From positions 806,001 to 870,000 of the forward strand of contig NZ_CP092427.2 in the NCBI RefSeq assembly GCF_022374875.2: 64,000 nt of DNA, read 5' to 3'. This DNA comes from Mycolicibacterium rufum (GTDB lineage Bacteria > Actinomycetota > Actinomycetes > Mycobacteriales > Mycobacteriaceae). Position numbers and translations under genes: made by a program. Of this stretch, positions 1 to 13,409 are shown one piece after another. Positions within the stretch are counted from its first letter, which is position 1. Each line of letters opens with the position of its first letter. The notes beneath the pieces are model-generated. The model searched no databases and had not been told where the DNA came from. It saw only the letters and a list, made by a program, of their open reading frames with translations.

Positions 1-2
1 AC

Positions 3-560
3 CTCAAGGAGCTCGGGAACACCACCGAGCTGCCCGACATCTCGCCGAAGTGGCCGCCGATGTCCAAGCCGGTGATCGGCGCGATCAACGGCGCGGCGGT
101 GACGGGTGGGCTGGAGATCGCGCTCTACTGCGACATCCTGATCGCCTCGGAGAACGCCCGCTTCGCCGACACCCACGCCCGGGTGGGGCTGCTGCCGACG
201 TGGGGTCTGTCGGTGCGGCTGCCGCAGAAGGTCGGCGTCGGCATGGCCCGGCGGATGAGCATGACCGGCGACTACCTGTCGGCCGAAGAGGCGCTGCGCA
301 CCGGACTGGTGACCCAGGTGGTGCCGCACGACCAGCTGCTCGACACCGCGCGGCAGATCGCGACATCGATAGTCGGCAACAACCAGAAGGCCGTCCGCGC
401 GCTGATGACGTCGTATCACCTGATCGACGACGCGCAGAACAGCGGCGCACTGTGGCTGGAGGCGGCCTCGGCGCGGGAGTGGATGAAGAGCACGTCGGGC
501 GACGACATCGCGGCCAGCCGCGGCGCGGTGATGGAACGCGGCCGCACCCAGGTGCGCTGA
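3..560 (+). CDS. Enoyl-CoA hydratase/isomerase family protein, 5' end outside window
   Basis: This is the C-terminal 185 residues of a crotonase-fold protein; the reading frame is open from base 3 and its start lies upstream of the window. The visible part contains INGAAVTGG, the oxyanion-hole region of crotonases, then FADTHARVGLLPTWGLS, which corresponds to the second active-site region, and a C-terminal helical part. Family members hydrate trans-2-enoyl-CoA in beta-oxidation or carry out related CoA-ester chemistry in the cytosol. Which of the many mycobacterial EchA paralogs this is cannot be decided from the fragment. The next gene on the same strand has its own promoter-like sequence, so the two need not be cotranscribed. 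Confidence 0.9.
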   Translation, partial: LKELGNTTELPDISPKWPPMSKPVIGAINGAAVTGGLEIALYCDILIASENARFADTHARVGLLPTWGLSVRLPQKVGVGMARRMSMTGDYLSAEEALRTGLVTQVVPHDQLLDTARQIATSIVGNNQKAVRALMTSYHLIDDAQNSGALWLEAASAREWMKSTSGDDIAASRGAVMERGRTQVR

Positions 561-586
561 CGGCACGCGCCGCGAGTGCGCGAACC

Positions 587-614
587 TTGACATCTCGCAC
601 AGCCGGGGCATGGT
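587..614 (+). promoter_or_regulatory. Promoter with -35 TTGACA and -10 CATGGT for a leaderless methyltransferase mRNA
   Basis: TTGACA at 587-592 is followed after 16 bp by CATGGT at 609-614. A GTG start codon follows exactly 7 nt later at 622. That spacing places the transcription start at or next to the initiation codon, as in leaderless mycobacterial genes. Confidence 0.5.
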
Positions 615-621
615 CGATGGG

Positions 622-1236
622 GTGAGTGCGCATCCGCTTCCGGTCAACCATCACGCCGATCACCCCGGCTTCTCGGGAGTCACCGGCGCCGTGATGGCGT
701 GGCTGTTCCTGCTCATGGGACGCGACACCGCCCGGCTGGCCGCCGACGTGTCGGGCATCGGCCCGTCGGACGTCGTCGTCGACATCGGTTGCGGCGCAGG
801 CAATGCCGCCCGTGCGGCAGCCCGGCGCGGGGCCCGTGTCACCGGTGTCGACCCGTCGCCGACCATGCTGCGGGTCGCCCGCACGGCCACGCGCGGCCTG
901 CCCGCGCTCACCTGGGCGCAGGGCGGGGCCGAATCGCTGCCGGTCCCGGAGGGATCCGCGACCGCCGTGTGGGCGCTGGCCACCGTGCATCACTGGCGCG
1001 ACGTCGACGCGGCGCTGCGCGAGATCGTCCGCGTGCTGGCGCCCGGCGGACGCCTGCTCGCGCTCGAGCGGCAGGTGCAGCCGGACGCGACGGGCTTCGC
1101 CAGCCACGGATGGACCCGGCAGCAAGCGGATTCGTTCGCCGCGCTGTGCCGTTCGGCGGGCATGGTCGACGTCGAGGTAGCCGAACACCGGGCGGGGCGC
1201 CGCGACCTGTGGGCGGTCACCGCGACGCACGCGTGA
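622..1236 (+). CDS. Class I SAM-dependent methyltransferase
   Basis: This 204-residue protein has a Methyltransf_11-type Rossmann fold. Motif I is VVDIGCGAGNAARAAA, the acidic end of beta-2 is GVDPSPTML, and ALATVHHWRDVDAALREIVRVLAPGGRLL forms motifs II-III. The family transfers a methyl group from S-adenosylmethionine to a small molecule; the substrate cannot be read from the sequence. I chose GTG 622 over ATG 610 because a promoter-like TTGACA-N16-CATGGT ends 7 nt before 622 and no ribosome binding site precedes 610. It converges with the dinF-like gene, 24 bp apart. Confidence 0.85.
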   Translation: MSAHPLPVNHHADHPGFSGVTGAVMAWLFLLMGRDTARLAADVSGIGPSDVVVDIGCGAGNAARAAARRGARVTGVDPSPTMLRVARTATRGLPALTWAQGGAESLPVPEGSATAVWALATVHHWRDVDAALREIVRVLAPGGRLLALERQVQPDATGFASHGWTRQQADSFAALCRSAGMVDVEVAEHRAGRRDLWAVTATHA

Positions 1237-1260
1237 GCGTGCTCGCGGGCGTGAGCGCGA

Positions 1261-4073
<2,813 letters not shown>

Positions 4074-4109
4074 CTCAGACTGCCTTCTTCACTTCGTTCA
4101 TCAGGCGGC

Positions 4110-6866
4110 CTAGACTCTCGCCTTCTCGACCAACTCGTAGGTCTCGATGACGTCGCCTTCCTTGATGTCGGAGTACGTCAGCGTCAGACCACACTCGTAG
4201 CCATCGCGCACCTCGGTGACATCGTCCTTCTCGCGCTTGAGCGAGGAGATCGTGAGGTTCTCGGCCACCACCACGTTGTCGCGCAGCAGGCGCGCCTTGG
4301 CGTTGCGCCGCATGATGCCCGACTGGACGAGGCAACCGGCGATGTTGCCGACTTTGCTCGACCGGAAGATGGCCCGGATCTCGGCGCGGCCGAGTTCCTT
4401 CTCCTCGTAGATCGGCTTGAGCATGCCCTTGAGCGCGCTCTCGATCTCGTCGATCGCCTGGTAGATCACCGAGTAGTAGCGGATCTCCACACCTTCACGG
4501 TTGGCCAGCTCGGTGGCCTTGCCCTCCGCGCGCACGTTGAAGCCGATGATGATCGCGTCCGATGCCGACGCCAGGTTGACGTTGGTCTCGGTGACGCCGC
4601 CGACGCCGCGGTCGATGACGCGCAGTTCGACCTCGTCGTCGACCTGGATGCCCAGCAGGGCCTCCTCGAGCGCCTCGACCGTACCGGCGTTGTCGCCCTT
4701 GAGGATCAGGTTCAGCTGGCTGGTTTCCTTCAGCGCCGAATCCAGGTCCTCCAGGCTGATCCGCTTGCGGCTGCGCGCAGCCATCGCGTTGCGCTTGCGC
4801 GCGCTGCGGCGGTCGGCGATCTGACGGGCGATGCGGTCCTCGTCGACGACGAGGAAGTTGTCACCCGCGCCGGGCACCGACGTGAAGCCGATGACCTGGA
4901 CGGGGCGCGACGGGAGCGCCTCGTTGACGTCCTCGCCGTGCTCGTCGACCATGCGTCGCACACGACCGTAGGCGTCGCCGGCCACCACCGAGTCGCCGAC
5001 CCGCAGCGTGCCGCGCTGGATGAGCACGGTGGCGACGGGGCCGCGGCCGCGGTCCAGGTGCGCCTCGATCGCCACGCCCTGGGCCTCCATGTCGGGGTTG
5101 GCCCGCAGGTCCAGCGACGCGTCGGCGGTCAGGATGACCGCCTCGAGCAGCGCCTCGATGTTCGTGCCTGCCTTGGCGGAGATGTCGACGAACATCGTGT
5201 CGCCGCCGTACTCCTCGGGGACCAGGCCGTACTCGGTGAGCTGACCGCGGATCTTGGCCGGGTCGGCGCCCTCCTTGTCGATCTTGTTGACCGCCACCAC
5301 GATCGGCACATCGGCCGCCTGCGCGTGGTTGACCGCCTCCACCGTCTGCGGCATGACGCCGTCGTCGGCGGCCACCACGAGGATCGCGATGTCGGTGGCC
5401 TTGGCGCCGCGGGCACGCATGGCGGTGAACGCCTCGTGACCCGGGGTGTCGATGAAGGTGATGGGTCGCTCGTTGCCGTCCAGATCGACGGTCACCTGGT
5501 AGGCGCCGATGTGCTGGGTGATGCCGCCGGCCTCGCCCTCGCGGACGGTCGCGTTACGGATCGTGTCCAGCAGGCGCGTCTTGCCGTGGTCGACGTGACC
5601 CATGACGGTGACCACCGGCGGCCGGAACTCGAGGTCCTCCTCGCCGCCCTCGTCCTCGCCGTAGGACAGGTCGAAGGACTGCAGCAGTTCGCGGTCCTCG
5701 TCCTCGGGCGACACGACCTGCACGACGTAGTTCATCTCGCTGCCGAGCAGCTCGAGGGTCTCGTCGCCGACGGACTGCGTGGCGGTCACCATCTCGCCGA
5801 GGTTGAACAGCGCCTGCACCAGTGAGGCCGGGTTGGCGTTGATCTTGTCGGCGAAGTCGGACAGCGACGCGCCGCGCGCCAGCCGGATCGTCTCGCCGTT
5901 GCCGTGCGGCAACCGCACGCCGCCGACGACCGGGGCCTGCATGTTCTCGTATTCGGCCCTCTTCGCGCGCTTCGACTTGCGGCCGCGCTTGGGGGCGCCG
6001 CCGGGACGACCGAACGCACCCGCGGCACCGCCGCGCTGCCCGGGACGGCCACCGCCGCCACCGGGACGGCCACGGAAGCCGCCGGCAGCCGCACCACCGC
6101 CGCCGCCGGCACCGCCACCGCGGTAGTTACCGCCGCCACCGCCGCCGCCGGGACGACCGACGCCGCCCGGAGCCGGACGGGGGCCGCCACCGGGACGGGG
6201 ACCGCCACCCGGGCGAGGACCGCCACCGGGGCGGGCGCCCTGCGGGCGGGGAGGCATGTTGCCGGGCGAGGCACCGGGACGCGGGCCGCCGCCGGGACGG
6301 GGTCCACCGGCGCCGGGGCCGGGGCGCGGACCGCCGGGACCCTGGGGGCGGGGCGGCCGGTCGACCGGCTGCTGGCTGGAGAACGGGTTGTTGCCGACGC
6401 GCGGGGTCCGCGCTGCGGGCTTGGGTGCGCCGGGGCGGGGCGCGCCGGGACCGGGACGCGGACCGGGCGTCGGACCCGGCCGGGCCGGGGCCTCGGGAGC
6501 GGCCGGGGTGGCCGCTGCGGCGGGCGGTGCTGCCGCCGCGGGCGGTGCTGCCGGAGCCGCGGGCGCCGGAGGCGCAGCGGGCGGCGCCGGAGTCGGCGCG
6601 GGCTGCTGCGCGACGGGCGCGGACGGCTTGGGGCCGGGTCGGGGCGCGGCGGGCTTGGCGGGTGCGCCGTTGCCGCCACCGGCGGCCGGCTGGGCCGCGG
6701 GCTTGTTGCCGCCGAATGACTCCCGAAGACGGCGGGCGACGGGCGCCTCCACCGTGGACGAGGCCGACTTGACGAACTCTCCCTGTTCGCTCAGCCGGGC
6801 CAGAACTTGCTTGCTGGTGACACCGAGTTCCTTCGCCAACTCGTGCACGCGGGCCTTACCTGCCAC
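4110..6866 (-). CDS. infB: Translation initiation factor IF-2
   Basis: The protein has 918 residues. An IF2_N helical domain ([25 protein letters not shown]) is followed by a very Pro/Gly/Ala/Arg-rich linker (about residues 50-300), a second IF2_N segment, then the GTPase core with G1 GHVDHGKT near residue 420, G3 DTPGHE and G4 NKID, and domains II-IV to the C terminus. IF-2 delivers fMet-tRNA to the 30S subunit and promotes subunit joining with GTP hydrolysis. The GTG start at 6866 has a clear CAGGAG ribosome binding site 6 nt upstream. It sits between ylxR and rbfA in the usual bacterial order. The only unusual part is the linker, listed separately. Confidence 0.97.
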   Translation of the reverse strand: MAGKARVHELAKELGVTSKQVLARLSEQGEFVKSASSTVEAPVARRLRESFGGNKPAAQPAAGGGNGAPAKPAAPRPGPKPSAPVAQQPAPTPAPPAAPPAPAAPAAPPAAAAPPAAAATPAAPEAPARPGPTPGPRPGPGAPRPGAPKPAARTPRVGNNPFSSQQPVDRPPRPQGPGGPRPGPGAGGPRPGGGPRPGASPGNMPPRPQGARPGGGPRPGGGPRPGGGPRPAPGGVGRPGGGGGGGNYRGGGAGGGGGAAAGGFRGRPGGGGGRPGQRGGAAGAFGRPGGAPKRGRKSKRAKRAEYENMQAPVVGGVRLPHGNGETIRLARGASLSDFADKINANPASLVQALFNLGEMVTATQSVGDETLELLGSEMNYVVQVVSPEDEDRELLQSFDLSYGEDEGGEEDLEFRPPVVTVMGHVDHGKTRLLDTIRNATVREGEAGGITQHIGAYQVTVDLDGNERPITFIDTPGHEAFTAMRARGAKATDIAILVVAADDGVMPQTVEAVNHAQAADVPIVVAVNKIDKEGADPAKIRGQLTEYGLVPEEYGGDTMFVDISAKAGTNIEALLEAVILTADASLDLRANPDMEAQGVAIEAHLDRGRGPVATVLIQRGTLRVGDSVVAGDAYGRVRRMVDEHGEDVNEALPSRPVQVIGFTSVPGAGDNFLVVDEDRIARQIADRRSARKRNAMAARSRKRISLEDLDSALKETSQLNLILKGDNAGTVEALEEALLGIQVDDEVELRVIDRGVGGVTETNVNLASASDAIIIGFNVRAEGKATELANREGVEIRYYSVIYQAIDEIESALKGMLKPIYEEKELGRAEIRAIFRSSKVGNIAGCLVQSGIMRRNAKARLLRDNVVVAENLTISSLKREKDDVTEVRDGYECGLTLTYSDIKEGDVIETYELVEKARV
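6000..6660 (-). repeat. Low-complexity Gly/Pro/Arg repeat region in infB
   Basis: The stretch encodes the linker between the IF2_N domains and the GTPase core. It consists of short imperfect repeats such as RPGGGP and GPRPGP, mixed with Gly runs and Ala/Pro runs. At DNA level these are degenerate CCGCCACCGGGACG-like units. It is probably a disordered, length-variable segment, and it is prone to assembly error and slippage. Confidence 0.8.
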
Positions 6867-6967
6867 TACATCTCCTGTCTGAGAGGCGACAGCGGTGGTA
6901 GGCGCCGCGCCTCGGGTTAGCTATGACGCATGGTCATCGGGACTTCACGGTGTGCTCATGTTCTTCG

Positions 6968-7318
6968 CTACCTGTTCTCTTGACCGGGTGAGTCGAGCGT
7001 CTCGGTGCTGGCGAAACGTTCGATCACCGCGGTGATGTCCGGTGAACCGGTGATCCGCAGCGCTCGGCCGAACGCCCGCCGCCGGACCGCGTGGTCGAGA
7101 CATCTCGGATCGGGATGCAACCAGGCACCCCGCCCCGGAAGTCTCCTCGCGACGTCGACGGTCACGGCGTTGCGGCCGGTTGCGTCGTCGACAGCGACAA
7201 CCCGAAGCAGATCGACGGCCAGCTCTCGTCTCCGGCATCCGATGCACGTCCGCACCGGGCCCTCAGCAGGGTCGTTGGCGCTTTTTTGCGTCCGAGCCGA
7301 TGTCTCGCGCTGGATCAC
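6968..7318 (-). CDS. YlxR family nucleic-acid-binding protein (DUF448)
   Basis: This small basic protein has about 116 residues. The YlxR core begins at [20 protein letters not shown] and continues through [26 protein letters not shown], with the family's CxGC and GRGAW motifs. YlxR homologs lie between nusA and infB in many bacteria; roles as an RNA-binding or nucleoid-associated regulator have been proposed. GTG 7318 is taken as the start because the homolog Rv2840c is about 100 residues long and the conserved domain begins about 22 residues further in. A longer frame to 7447 would overlap the end of nusA. The 101-bp gap before infB holds only the infB ribosome binding site as far as I can see. 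Confidence 0.85.
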   Translation of the reverse strand: MIQRETSARTQKSANDPAEGPVRTCIGCRRRELAVDLLRVVAVDDATGRNAVTVDVARRLPGRGAWLHPDPRCLDHAVRRRAFGRALRITGSPDITAVIERFASTETLDSPGQENR

Positions 7319-7388
7319 ACCGAAGTCTACCGTCACGACGGGGTCGAGAGGAAAACCGGTGCGCCGAACGCCGTTGTGGACGCCCGCG

Positions 7389-8435
7389 TCACCGGTCGCC
7401 GACGGCGCCGCGGGCCGCGTCGGGGCGCCGCTCGGTCTCGGCGCCATCGTCGCGGGTGTCGCTGCGGATGTCGATGCGCCAGCCGGTGAGCCGGGCGGCC
7501 AGCCGGGCGTTCTGGCCCTCCTTGCCGATGGCCAGTGAGAGCTGGAAATCGGGCACGATCACCCGCGCCGCCCTGGCGGCCTCGTCGATCACCGTCACCG
7601 AGACCACCTTCGCCGGGGACAGCGCGTTGGCGACGAACTTCGCCGGGTCTTCGTCGTAGTCGATGATGTCGATCTTCTCCCCCGACAACTCGCTCATGAC
7701 GTTGCGCACCCGCTGCCCCATCGGGCCGATGCAGGCGCCCTTGGCGTTGAGACCCGGCGCCCGCGAGACCACGGCGATCTTGCTGCGGTGACCCGCCTCC
7801 CGCGCCACCGCGACGATCTCGACCGAACCGTCGGCGATCTCGGGCACCTCCAGGGAGAACAACTTGCGGACCAGGTTCGGGTGGGTGCGGGACAACGTGA
7901 TCAGGGGTTCGCGCGCCCCACGCGACACACCCACCACGTAGCAGCGCAACCGGTCGCCGTGCTCGTAGCTCTCCCCGGGCACCTGCTCGGCGGCGGGGAT
8001 GACGCCCTCGGAGCCCTTGGTCTCGCTGCCCATGCGCACCACGACCAGCCCGCGGGCGTTCGCGCGCGCGTCGCGCTGGATGACCCCGGCGACGATGTCG
8101 CCCTCGCGGGCCGAGAACTCACCGTAGTTCTTCTCGTTCTCCGCGTCGCGCAGCCGCTGCAGGATCACCTGGCGTGCCGTGGTCGCCGCGATGCGCCCGA
8201 AACCCTCTGGCGTGTCGTCCCATTCGTGCAACACGTTGCCGTCGGCGTCGGTCTGGCGGGCCATCACCCGGACCACACCGGTTTTGCGGTCGACGTCGAT
8301 GCGGGCGTCTGCCTCGTGACCTTCCGTGTGCCGGTAAGCGGTCAGCAGCGCCGATTTGATGGTCTCGACGACGACGTCGACGCTGATGCCCTTGTCGGCC
8401 TCGATCGCATGAAGCGCAGCCATGTCGATGTTCAT
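7389..8435 (-). CDS. nusA: Transcription termination/antitermination factor NusA
   Basis: The protein has 348 residues: an N-terminal RNA-polymerase-binding domain (1-125), an S1 domain (about 130-200, beginning [20 protein letters not shown]) and two KH domains (about 205-345, with [14 protein letters not shown] and [23 protein letters not shown]). It lacks the acidic C-terminal repeats of E. coli NusA, as is normal in mycobacteria. NusA modulates pausing, termination and rRNA antitermination. ATG 8435 has GGAGGAG about 10 nt upstream and lies 2 bp after the rimP stop, so the pair is tightly coupled. Confidence 0.97.
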   Translation of the reverse strand: MNIDMAALHAIEADKGISVDVVVETIKSALLTAYRHTEGHEADARIDVDRKTGVVRVMARQTDADGNVLHEWDDTPEGFGRIAATTARQVILQRLRDAENEKNYGEFSAREGDIVAGVIQRDARANARGLVVVRMGSETKGSEGVIPAAEQVPGESYEHGDRLRCYVVGVSRGAREPLITLSRTHPNLVRKLFSLEVPEIADGSVEIVAVAREAGHRSKIAVVSRAPGLNAKGACIGPMGQRVRNVMSELSGEKIDIIDYDEDPAKFVANALSPAKVVSVTVIDEAARAARVIVPDFQLSLAIGKEGQNARLAARLTGWRIDIRSDTRDDGAETERRPDAARGAVGDR

Positions 8436-8437
8436 GC

Positions 8438-8965
8438 TCAGGTCTCTCCTCCGGTTTGGCCCGCCAGCTCCAGCTCTTGTGGGCTCGGTGGCGAGAACTC
8501 CACCTGGACAACGGCTTTGGTGATGCTGTCGCGGTCGACATCGCGCACGGTCAACGCCCCGCGGGCGCCCTCGCGCACGACCAGGCCGACGACGCCCTCG
8601 TGCAGCTCGCCCAGCCGCCCGGTCAGGGTCGACCCGTCGTTCAGCGTCAGTTCCACCCGGCGGCCCCGGGCGCGGCGGAAGTGGGTGTCGGTGCGGAGCG
8701 GTCGGTCCACCCCCGGGGAGGTCACCTCCAGCACGTAGGGCGCCGAATCGAGATCGTCGAGCAGGGTCGAAGCGATCCGGGACAGCTCGGCGACGGCGTC
8801 GAGGTCCAGCCCACCGTCGGCGTCGGCGACCACGGTCACCCGCGGTGGCCGGGCGCCCGCGTCCACCACCACATCCTCGATGTCGTAGCCGGCGCGCGCG
8901 AACTCCCCGTCGAGCAATTCGATCACCTGTCGTTGCGACGGCAATCCCGCAGACTGCTCCGCCAC
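8438..8965 (-). CDS. rimP: Ribosome maturation factor RimP
   Basis: This 175-residue protein has the N-terminal RimP domain ([41 protein letters not shown]) and the C-terminal SH3-like domain ([24 protein letters not shown]). It is needed for 30S maturation. GTG 8965 is chosen because GAGGAG lies about 8 nt upstream and the length matches mycobacterial RimP; a longer open frame to 9700 is the shadow of the divergent lipoprotein gene. It is the first gene of the operon running to dinF, so its promoter should lie between 8966 and 9124. Confidence 0.95.
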   Translation of the reverse strand: MAEQSAGLPSQRQVIELLDGEFARAGYDIEDVVVDAGARPPRVTVVADADGGLDLDAVAELSRIASTLLDDLDSAPYVLEVTSPGVDRPLRTDTHFRRARGRRVELTLNDGSTLTGRLGELHEGVVGLVVREGARGALTVRDVDRDSITKAVVQVEFSPPSPQELELAGQTGGET

Positions 8966-9124
8966 GGTGAGCTCCTCGTCTTGAGTTGTCCTTCGAACTG
9001 GGTCGATCCGGGTCTCAACGATACGCCAGCGCCGCCGGGCCAAATAACGAAAAGCCGTGACCGCGGCGGGTGGCGCCCCCGTCGGCTCCGGGCAACGGCA
9101 CGCGGCAATGGCAGGATGTTGCAC

Positions 9125-9646
9125 GTGCCGAGCCGACCGCCGACCGTCAGCCGCCGCGGGATGCTCGTCGGAATCGCCGTCCTCGCGGCGGCGGGGGCCA
9201 CCTCGGCCGCCTGCGGCAGCCCGCCTCCCCCGCCCGATCTCGACGATCTGACCACCGCGCTGGACCGGGCCCGCGCCGACGAACGCCTGGCCGGCGAGGC
9301 CGCAGCCGGCGCGCGCGGCACCGTGGCGCAGACGCTCACCCAGGTGGCGGGGCAGCGCTCCGCGCACGCCGCGGCGCTGTCGGACGAGATCGTCCGGTTG
9401 ACCGGCCAGCCCGCGCCGACCGCGAGCGTGTCGGTCACCACGTCGACCAGTGTCGCGCCCGGCGTCCCGCCGGCCCCGGCGCCGACGGCCGACGACGTGA
9501 TCGGTGCGCTGCGGGCCTCGGCCGACAGCGCGGCGCACGCGGCCGCCTCGCTGTCGGGCTACCGCGCGGGACTGCTGGCCTCGATCGCCGCGTCCTGCAC
9601 GGCCGCCTACACCGTGGCGCTGGCCTCTCCCGGCGGTGCGCGATGA
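9125..9646 (+). CDS. Probable exported or lipoprotein, alanine-rich
   Basis: This protein of about 173 residues starts with [23 protein letters not shown], a twin-arginine-like signal followed by a Cys in an imperfect lipobox (SAAC, with Ser at -3). The mature part is Ala-rich and helical with a Thr/Pro/Val-rich centre, and it carries a late Cys. GTG 9125 is preferred because CAGGAT ends 7 nt before it (leaderless pattern); ATG 9116 would add three residues. The stop overlaps the next ATG by 4 bp (ATGA), so this gene and the DUF4439 gene form one unit, as do Rv2843-Rv2844. I do not recognise a function. Confidence 0.7.
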   Translation: MPSRPPTVSRRGMLVGIAVLAAAGATSAACGSPPPPPDLDDLTTALDRARADERLAGEAAAGARGTVAQTLTQVAGQRSAHAAALSDEIVRLTGQPAPTASVSVTTSTSVAPGVPPAPAPTADDVIGALRASADSAAHAAASLSGYRAGLLASIAASCTAAYTVALASPGGAR

Positions 9647-10113
9647 CCTCCCCGGCACCGAGCCCGACCACCCGCCCCACCGATCCCGCCGCGGGCGCAC
9701 TGTTCGACGCGGTCGCCGGCGAGCACGGTGTCATCTACGGATACGGCCTGGTGTCAGCTCATTCCACACCCGAGGACAACGATCTGGTCGCCGACACGAT
9801 GGCCGAGCACCGGGCGCGCCGCGAAGCCGGCATCGTCCTGCTCGAGAACACCGGCGCGGCGGTGCCGCTGCCCGCGCCCGGCTATGCGATGCCGTTGGAG
9901 GTCGACACCCCCGGCCAGGCGGCACAGCTGGCGGTCCGCATGGAAGAGGACACCGCCACCGCATGGCGGGCCGTCGTCGAGCAGGCGACCGACGAGAAGG
10001 TCCGCGCCTTCGGGGTGGCGGCGATGCTCGAGTCCGCCGTGACCGCGGCGCGGTGGCGGCGCGTCGCGGGCCGCACACCGGTCACGGTCGCCTTCCCCGG
10101 CGGCGCCGAGTAA
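9643..10113 (+). CDS. DUF4439 ferritin-like domain protein
   Basis: This 156-residue, mostly helical protein ([45 protein letters not shown], then [37 protein letters not shown]) matches the ferritin-like DUF4439 family found next to proS in mycobacteria. The conserved E-x-x-x-Y and E/H positions of helices 1 and 2 resemble ferritin-like folds, but metal binding is not established. It has no signal peptide and is translationally coupled to the preceding exported protein by ATGA overlap, so a chaperone or accessory role is possible. It converges with proS, 3 bp apart. Confidence 0.8.
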   Translation: MTSPAPSPTTRPTDPAAGALFDAVAGEHGVIYGYGLVSAHSTPEDNDLVADTMAEHRARREAGIVLLENTGAAVPLPAPGYAMPLEVDTPGQAAQLAVRMEEDTATAWRAVVEQATDEKVRAFGVAAMLESAVTAARWRRVAGRTPVTVAFPGGAE

Positions 10114-10116
10114 CGG

Positions 10117-11859
10117 TCAGCCGATCGCGGCCAGGATCTCGGTGGCGGCCGCATCGACGGCCACGTCGCGCTTCTCCCCGGTGAACCGGTCGCGCAGCTC
10201 CACCACGCCGTCGGCCCAGCCCCGGCCCACCACGACGATCCAGGGGACGCCGAGCAGTTCGGCGTCCTTGAACTTCACCCCGGGCGAGGCCGACCGGTCG
10301 TCGAGCAGCACGTCGGCGCCGAGACGGTCCAGGTCCGCGGCGAGTTCGGTGGCTCCGGCGCGCGCCTCGGCGTCCTTGTTGGCGATCACGACGTGCACGT
10401 CGAACGGCGACACGGCGGCAGGCCACCGCAGTCCCAACTCGTCGTGCTGCTGCTCGGCGATCACCGCGACCATCCGCGACACCCCGATGCCGTAGCTGCC
10501 CATGGTCAGGCGGACCGGCTTGCCGTCCTCGCCGAGGACGTCGGCGGTGAACGCGTCGGCGTACTTGCGGCCCAATTGGAAGACGTGGCCGATCTCGATG
10601 CCGCGCGCCGCCACCAGCGGGCCCGCGCCGTCCGGCGACGGATCGCCCTCCCGCACCTCGGCGGCCTCGATGGTGCCGTCCGGCGTGAAGTCGCGTCCCG
10701 CGACGAGGTCGACCACGTGCTTGCCCACCTCATCGGCGCCGGTGATCCACGCCGTGCCGTCCACCACCCGGGGATCGACCAGATAGCGAACACCGTTGGC
10801 GAGCAAGCCCTTCGGGCCGATATAGCCCTTCTTCAGGAACGGGTACCTGGCGAAGTCGGCGTCGTCGAGCATCGCGTACTCGGCGGGCTCGAGCGCCGCG
10901 CCGAGTCGCTTGTCGTCGACCTCCCGGTCACCCGGCACCCCGACCGCCAGCAGTTCCCATTCCCCGCCGGGCGTGCGGGTCTTCAGCAGCACGTTCTTGA
11001 GCGTGTCCGCCGCGGTGACGGTGCGGCCGAGTCCCGCGCCGTTGGCCCACTCGACCAGCGTCGCGATCGTCGGGGTGTCCCCGGTCTCGTACACCGTCGC
11101 CTCGGGCAGACCGTCTAACGGGATCGACTCGGGCACCGCGGTGATGACGGCCTCGACGTTGGCGGCGTAGCCGGACTCGAGGCACCGCACGTAGGTGTCC
11201 TCACCGACCTCGCTCTCGGCGAGGAACTCCTCGGACGCGCTGCCGCCCATCGCGCCGGACACGGCCGACACGATCACGTAGCGCACCCCGAGCCGGGCGA
11301 AGATCCGCTGATAGGCCTCGCGATGCGCGTGATAGGCGTTCTTGAGCCCGTCGTCGTCGATGTCGAACGAGTAGGAGTCCTTCATCAGGAACTCGCGGCC
11401 GCGCAGGATGCCCGCCCGCGGGCGGGCCTCGTCACGGTACTTGTTCTGGATCTGGAACAGGATCAGCGGGAAGTCCTTGTACGACGAGTACTCCCCCTTG
11501 ACGGTGAGGGTGAACATCTCCTCGTGGGTGGGCCCCAGCAGGTAGTCGTTGTCGCGCCGGTCCTGCAGCCGGAACAGCGTGTCGCCGTACTCGGTCCAGC
11601 GGTTGGTGGTCTCGTAGGGGGCCCGCGGCAGCAGTGCCGGGAACAGGATCTCCTGTCCGCCGATGGCGGTCATCTCGTCGCGGACGATGCCCTCGATCTT
11701 GCGCAGCACCTTGAGCCCGAGCGGCAGCCAGCTGTACAACCCGGGCCCCACCGGGCGCACGTATCCGGCGCGGATGAGCAGCTTGTGGCTGGCCACTTCG
11801 GCGTCGGCCGGATCGTCGCGCAGGGTGCGCAGGAACAGCTCGGACATGCGGGTGATCAC
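10117..11859 (-). CDS. proS: Prolyl-tRNA synthetase
   Basis: This 580-residue class II aminoacyl-tRNA synthetase of the bacterial ProS type charges tRNA-Pro. Motif 2 is seen in the [27 protein letters not shown] region. The editing (INS) domain spans roughly residues 230-400, motif 3 is GSYGIGVSR, and the anticodon-binding domain covers the last 110 residues. GTG 11859 begins the sequence [16 protein letters not shown] and agrees with the M. tuberculosis protein. A TAAGGT hexamer lies 8 nt before the GTG, so this gene may have its own start site although it follows the exporter gene by only 23 bp. Confidence 0.96.
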   Translation of the reverse strand: MITRMSELFLRTLRDDPADAEVASHKLLIRAGYVRPVGPGLYSWLPLGLKVLRKIEGIVRDEMTAIGGQEILFPALLPRAPYETTNRWTEYGDTLFRLQDRRDNDYLLGPTHEEMFTLTVKGEYSSYKDFPLILFQIQNKYRDEARPRAGILRGREFLMKDSYSFDIDDDGLKNAYHAHREAYQRIFARLGVRYVIVSAVSGAMGGSASEEFLAESEVGEDTYVRCLESGYAANVEAVITAVPESIPLDGLPEATVYETGDTPTIATLVEWANGAGLGRTVTAADTLKNVLLKTRTPGGEWELLAVGVPGDREVDDKRLGAALEPAEYAMLDDADFARYPFLKKGYIGPKGLLANGVRYLVDPRVVDGTAWITGADEVGKHVVDLVAGRDFTPDGTIEAAEVREGDPSPDGAGPLVAARGIEIGHVFQLGRKYADAFTADVLGEDGKPVRLTMGSYGIGVSRMVAVIAEQQHDELGLRWPAAVSPFDVHVVIANKDAEARAGATELAADLDRLGADVLLDDRSASPGVKFKDAELLGVPWIVVVGRGWADGVVELRDRFTGEKRDVAVDAAATEILAAIG

Positions 11860-11882
11860 AGCCGACCACCTTATGCGAGGGG

Positions 11883-13373
11883 CTACAGTTCGCCTGCCTC
11901 GACCGCCTCCCGGGTGTGCTGCGCGGCGGCGATCTCGCGGGCGCTGAACCCGATGAACAGGGCTGCGGCGCCGACGAACACCGAGACCCCCGCCACCCAC
12001 AGCAGCGAGTAGGTGTAGCCGGCGTCCAGCGCGTCGAGTTGGGCCGACGTCATGTCCTTGACCGGGCCCGTCGTGCCGCCGAGGAACAGCGTGCGTGAGG
12101 TCTGCACGGCCTGGATCACCACGAGCACCACCGGGCCGCCGAGGTTCTGCACCATCAGCGTGATCGAGGAGACGGGACCGATCTCGCGCGGGCCGACGTC
12201 GGCGACCGCGCACAGCGGCAGGATGACCGAGATCACCCCGATGCCGAAGCCGCCGACCACCAGTGGGGCGACCAGATCGGGGAAGTACGGGATGCCGCGG
12301 TTGAGGGTGGCACCGTAGAGCATCGCGCACGGCACCAGCAGCCCGGCGCCGAGGATGATCCACCGGGGCGCGACGTACGGCGCCAGCCGCGCCGCGACGA
12401 TCGTGCCGACGCCCAGCGCGAGGGCGAACGGGATGAAGCAGACGCCCGCGAGCAGGGCCGAGTACCCCATCACGTCCTGCACGTAGAGCCCGATCATCAC
12501 CGTCGCGCTCAGCATCACTCCGCCGGCGAGGAACAGCGAGATGAACGTCGCCACCCGGTTGCGGTTGTCGAACACCTCCATCGGCACGATCGGATGGTCG
12601 GCGGAGCGCTCGACGACGAAGAACGCGACGAAGCACAGCACCGCCGCCACGCCCGCCCCGATCGGGAACGGATGCGTCCAGCCCAGCGCCGGGCCTTGGG
12701 TGAAGATCAGCACCGCCGACGTGCAGCCCAGCGTGGCGAGCAGCGCGCCGGTGACGTCGAGCTTGAGCCGCTCGTGGTGGGTCTCGGTCAGCCGGAACAC
12801 GGCGATCGCGATGATGACGAGCCCGATCGGGACGTTGATGAGGAACGCCAGCCGCCACGAGATCACGGTCAGCGCACCCCCGAGCACGAGGCCGAGCACC
12901 GAACCCGCGGCCTGCATGGCCGCCGACACCGCCAGCGCCCGGTTACGGGGCTGCCCGACGGCGTAGGTGGTCGCGATGAGCGCCAGCCCCGTGGGGGCCG
13001 CGACCGCGGCACCGGTGCCCTGGACCGCGCGGGCCACGATCAGCGTGGCCTCGTCGGTGGCCAACCCACAGACCAGCGAGGCGATGGTGAACACACCGAC
13101 GCCGGACAGGAAGGCCCGTTTGTGGCCGATCGCGTCGCCGATCCGGCCGCCGAGCAGCAGCAGCCCCCCGAACGCCAGCACGTAGGCGGTGATGACCCAG
13201 CTCTTGCCGGCGTCGGAGAGATCGAGTTCGGCCTGCATGCGGGGCAGCGCGACGATGACGATGGTGCCGTCGAGCGTCGACATCAACTGCATGCCGGTGA
13301 TCGCGAGGATCGCGATGCCCAGCACCGACGACGAGAGCGGCGCCGACTCGCGTTCAGACGACCCGGCAGCCAT
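11883..13373 (-). CDS. MFS drug exporter, second EfpA-like paralog
   Basis: This 496-residue major facilitator protein of the 14-helix DHA2/QacA type has [53 protein letters not shown] as its TM1-TM2 and motif A region. It is clearly homologous along its whole length to the adjacent efpA (shared [16 protein letters not shown]-like and SRTLxLGGTxGPVKDM segments) but lacks the roughly 35-residue N-terminal extension. M. tuberculosis has a single efpA here, so this is an extra tandem copy. A TAGGGT hexamer 8 nt before the ATG suggests its own promoter inside the 36-bp gap. Substrates are unknown; multidrug or lipid export is inferred from the family. Confidence 0.9.
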   Translation of the reverse strand: MAAGSSERESAPLSSSVLGIAILAITGMQLMSTLDGTIVIVALPRMQAELDLSDAGKSWVITAYVLAFGGLLLLGGRIGDAIGHKRAFLSGVGVFTIASLVCGLATDEATLIVARAVQGTGAAVAAPTGLALIATTYAVGQPRNRALAVSAAMQAAGSVLGLVLGGALTVISWRLAFLINVPIGLVIIAIAVFRLTETHHERLKLDVTGALLATLGCTSAVLIFTQGPALGWTHPFPIGAGVAAVLCFVAFFVVERSADHPIVPMEVFDNRNRVATFISLFLAGGVMLSATVMIGLYVQDVMGYSALLAGVCFIPFALALGVGTIVAARLAPYVAPRWIILGAGLLVPCAMLYGATLNRGIPYFPDLVAPLVVGGFGIGVISVILPLCAVADVGPREIGPVSSITLMVQNLGGPVVLVVIQAVQTSRTLFLGGTTGPVKDMTSAQLDALDAGYTYSLLWVAGVSVFVGAAALFIGFSAREIAAAQHTREAVEAGEL

Positions 13374-13409
13374 GGTGAGCCACCCTACCGAGTACGGATC
13401 CGCAGAGGG

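Noticed and set aside
6000..6660. Possible CRISPR-like or satellite array
   Set aside because: The repeats are degenerate, in frame and encode the IF-2 linker; there are no unique spacers.
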